From assembly GCF_002797875.1 (NCBI RefSeq), contig NZ_PGFC01000003.1, positions 62,001 to 126,000 on the forward strand: a stretch of 64,000 bases of DNA. Reading direction: 5' to 3'. Positions within the stretch are counted from its first letter, which is position 1. Each line of letters starts with the position of its first letter. The stretch is from Pseudoscardovia suis. Lineage in GTDB: Bacteria; Actinomycetota; Actinomycetes; Actinomycetales; Bifidobacteriaceae. A program made the translations under genes and the position numbers. Shown in pieces: positions 61,860 to 64,000 of the stretch. The notes beneath the pieces are model-generated. The model did no database searches, had not been told where the DNA came from, and saw nothing but the letters and a program-made list of their open reading frames with translations.

Positions 61860-63296
61860 ATGTTGCTTACTGATATCACCCCCGCCATTGCTTTGAGCCC
61901 TCTGGACGGACGCTACCAGGCGCAGACCGCCCCCCTCGTCGAATATTTGAGCGAACCCGCCCTCAACCGCGAGCGCATCCACGTGGAAACGGAATGGATG
62001 ATCTACCTCGCGGGCGGCGATGACGGCAAGACCCCGTACATGCCTGGCGTCACGCCGTTCACCGATGCTGAGAAGGCATATCTGCGCGCCATCGTCGATG
62101 ATTTCGGCGCCGATGGCATCGCAGAGCTCAAGTCGATCGAAGCCACGACGCACCACGATGTGAAGGCCGTGGAATACTACATCGACCGTCGTCTCGACAA
62201 GGCCGCTGACGTGCTGGGCGAAGGCACGGAACTGGCACGTCTGAAGCCCCTCGTGCATTTCGCCTGCACGTCGGAAGACATCAACAACCTCTCATATGCG
62301 CTGTGCGTCAAGGGTGCGGTCGCCAACGTGTGGCGCCCCGCGCTCGAGCGGGTCGTCGACAAGCTGGCCGCCGCGGCAGACAAGTACCGTGACATGCCGA
62401 TGCTTGCTCTCACGCACGGCCAGCCTGCCACGCCCACGACGCTGGGCAAGGAGCTCGCGGTGTACGTCTACCGCCTGCGCCGCCAGCTCAAGCATGTGGA
62501 CGCACAGGAGTACTTGGGCAAGATCAACGGCGCGACCGGCGATTTCGCTGCCCATGTGGCGGCGCTGCCCGACGTGGACTGGGTGCATGTCTCGCGCACG
62601 TTCGTGACCGAGCGCCTCGGCCTCGACTGGAATCCGCTGACCACGCAGATTGAATCGCATGACTGGCAGGCTGAGCTGTACAGCACCGCAAGCCATGTCA
62701 ACCACATCCTCCATAACCTCGCGCAGGATATCTGGATGTACATCTCCCGCGGTGTCTTCGCGCAGATCCCCGTCAAGGGAGCCACCGGTTCGTCCACGAT
62801 GCCGCACAAGGTCAACCCGATCCGTTTCGAAAACGCCGAGGCGAACCTCGAGCTCAGCTGCGCGCTGTTCGACACCCTTTCCGCCACGCTCACCGAAACC
62901 CGTTGGCAGCGCGACCTGACGGATTCGACCACGCAGCGCAACATCGGATCCGCATTCGGTTACGCACAGCTGGCTTTGTATAACCTTGACGGCGGCCTGG
63001 ACGGGATCCATCCCAACGAGCAGGCCATGCAGGCAGAGCTCGACTCCAACTGGGAGGTGCTGGGCGAAGCCATCCAGACGGCCATGCGCGCTGCCGCCAT
63101 CGAAGGCCGCGACGGCATGGACAACCCGTATGAGCGCGTCAAGGAACTCATGCGCGGCAAGCGCATCGGCAAGAAGGACGTCGAGGACTTCGTCGCCACC
63201 CTCAACTTCGATGAGGAGACCGGCAAGCGTCTGGCGCAACTGACGCCATCGACCTACTGGGGCGTCGCCGACAAGCTGGTAGACTACGACGCATGA
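61860..63296 (+). CDS. purB: Adenylosuccinate lyase
   Basis: PurB catalyses two fumarate-releasing steps of purine synthesis. The protein begins MLLTDITPAIALSPLDGRYQ. Family motifs are EATTHHDVKAVEYYI, FACTSEDINNLSYAL, LTHGQPATPTTLGKEL, and the signature loop GSSTMPHKVNPIRFENAEANL. The length of 478 is normal for the PurB subtype of Gram-negative and bifidobacterial enzymes. An ATG at 61752 overlapping the previous stop would add 36 unconserved residues, so I use 61860. Confidence 0.97.
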   Translation: MLLTDITPAIALSPLDGRYQAQTAPLVEYLSEPALNRERIHVETEWMIYLAGGDDGKTPYMPGVTPFTDAEKAYLRAIVDDFGADGIAELKSIEATTHHDVKAVEYYIDRRLDKAADVLGEGTELARLKPLVHFACTSEDINNLSYALCVKGAVANVWRPALERVVDKLAAAADKYRDMPMLALTHGQPATPTTLGKELAVYVYRLRRQLKHVDAQEYLGKINGATGDFAAHVAALPDVDWVHVSRTFVTERLGLDWNPLTTQIESHDWQAELYSTASHVNHILHNLAQDIWMYISRGVFAQIPVKGATGSSTMPHKVNPIRFENAEANLELSCALFDTLSATLTETRWQRDLTDSTTQRNIGSAFGYAQLALYNLDGGLDGIHPNEQAMQAELDSNWEVLGEAIQTAMRAAAIEGRDGMDNPYERVKELMRGKRIGKKDVEDFVATLNFDEETGKRLAQLTPSTYWGVADKLVDYDA

Positions 63297-64000
63297 GAAG
63301 TGATACTGGCGACACGGATCGGCGCGAAGCGACAGGCACACGCGCCGATTCCGGCTCCATCACCAGCGCCAGTGCAATCAATGACGCCGCTGCCGGCATG
63401 AATCCCAGCGGCAATTCCCCTGAGGACGACGCTGCGTCCACCGAAGACTTAGGCACCGAAGGCTTAGGCACGGTGGACGCACCCCTCATTTACGACCATG
63501 CGCCTCACCGCATCCGAGACAAGGCGGATCTGCTTCGTCTCGTCGGCGCCGCAATCCTTGGCGTGCTGGTGACACTCATCACCGTTTATCTGACAGGCCT
63601 CACCACAGGCATGCAATCCGACATGGAACGGTATGCGCAGAGCATCTCGTGGCTCATCACCATGCCGTTCTCGTTCCTGTCGCAGCTGTGCACGGTCATC
63701 ATCATCGGCTGGGGCGTCATACAGACCCTTGCCGGGCGTGAATGGACGCAATGCCTCAGCGCCGCCGTCGCATTGATCCTAGGCTATCTGCTTGCCAACG
63801 CGGCGAGCTGGGCAATCACCGCCAGCGGAAACACACAGCTCATATCCGCGGTCATCTCACCCAGCAATGTCTCGGGAACGCTCCTGCCTGACCTATATGC
63901 AGGCATCGCCGCATTCCTCACCGCCAACGGCCCCCGTCGCCTAAGAAGCTCCGTGCACTGGGGCTGGGTCATCATCGCGGCGCTCGCCACGATCCTCGTG
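63293..64000 (+). CDS. Multi-pass membrane protein, possibly LPG-synthase/flippase-like (partial)
   Basis: The frame opens with ATG overlapping the purB stop and stays open to the window edge (236 residues). About 75 disordered residues are followed by HRIRDKADLLRLVGAAILGVLVTLITVYLTGLTTGMQSD and further helices (about 83-103, 125-145, 155-180, 200-215, 225-edge). The order disordered tail, DLLRL..., then helices with LPG/UPF0104-type spacing resembles actinobacterial lysylphosphatidylglycerol-synthase-like membrane proteins. The diagnostic region lies outside the window, so the family is uncertain. Confidence 0.6.
   Translation, partial: MRSDTGDTDRREATGTRADSGSITSASAINDAAAGMNPSGNSPEDDAASTEDLGTEGLGTVDAPLIYDHAPHRIRDKADLLRLVGAAILGVLVTLITVYLTGLTTGMQSDMERYAQSISWLITMPFSFLSQLCTVIIIGWGVIQTLAGREWTQCLSAAVALILGYLLANAASWAITASGNTQLISAVISPSNVSGTLLPDLYAGIAAFLTANGPRRLRSSVHWGWVIIAALATILV

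Overview
The window is high-GC DNA from an actinobacterium, most likely Bifidobacterium or a close relative. The evidence is the order ftsZ-sepF-yggT-divIVA, the actinobacterial set ylbL-like / DUF2342 / UvrD2 / DUF3107 / DUF3052, a single-chain class II glycyl-tRNA synthetase and MEP-pathway genes. No assignment below genus is attempted. I see no rRNA, phage, transposase or CRISPR-Cas. There is one tRNA, tRNA-Val(UAC).

Region by region: (1) 1-3728, minus strand: cell division cluster ftsZ, sepF, yggT and a divIVA/wag31 gene cut by the left edge. (2) 3900-6690: dus (tRNA dihydrouridine synthase) directly behind glyS. (3) 6927-24697: a nearly complete type IV pilus locus. A minus-strand operon carries pilV-, pilW-, two pilin, pilC, giant pilX-like, pilD, pilM, pilN and pilO genes. 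Diverging from it are pilB and a very long pilT. No secretin (PilQ) is present, as expected for a Gram-positive envelope. A further pilin stands alone at 28464-28940. (4) 25008-26418: thiM and a thiamine-binding (MTH1187-type) gene. (5) 26624-33551, minus strand: uppS, recO, the orphan pilin, a membrane-anchored alpha/beta hydrolase, ispG and dxr; uppS, ispG and dxr together cover isoprenoid and undecaprenyl carrier supply. (6) 33667-35376: a second, multi-motif DivIVA-like protein. (7) 35832-37248: tRNA-Val, its terminator, then about 1.3 kb of non-coding DNA with a composite A/C-rich repeat array and a strong hairpin.

(8) 37249-43750: an operon-like set with an iron-type alcohol dehydrogenase, a MetNIQ-type ABC importer, a DUF1684 protein and a glycerol-dehydrogenase-like gene broken by a one-base frameshift. 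(9) 43823-52642: DUF3052, a Lon-type PDZ protease, DUF2342, UvrD2 helicase, an APH-fold protein with an acidic tail, DUF3107 and a LytR_C protein. (10) 52778-59404: ung, then a tightly coupled MoxR / DUF58 / DUF4381-like / VWA / VWA / Ser-rich (Bat-like) operon. (11) 59717-64000: a WXG-like small protein with a coupled alpha/beta hydrolase, purB, and a membrane protein cut by the right edge.

The most notable content is the pilus locus. It combines a giant minor pilin that looks like a lectin-type adhesin with two motor ATPases carrying long disordered Q/G/N-rich N-terminal extensions. Other points are the 36.0-36.65 kb composite repeat array, a pair of look-alike hairpins, and in-frame 15-bp tandem repeats just after the start codons of three genes of the MetNIQ operon.
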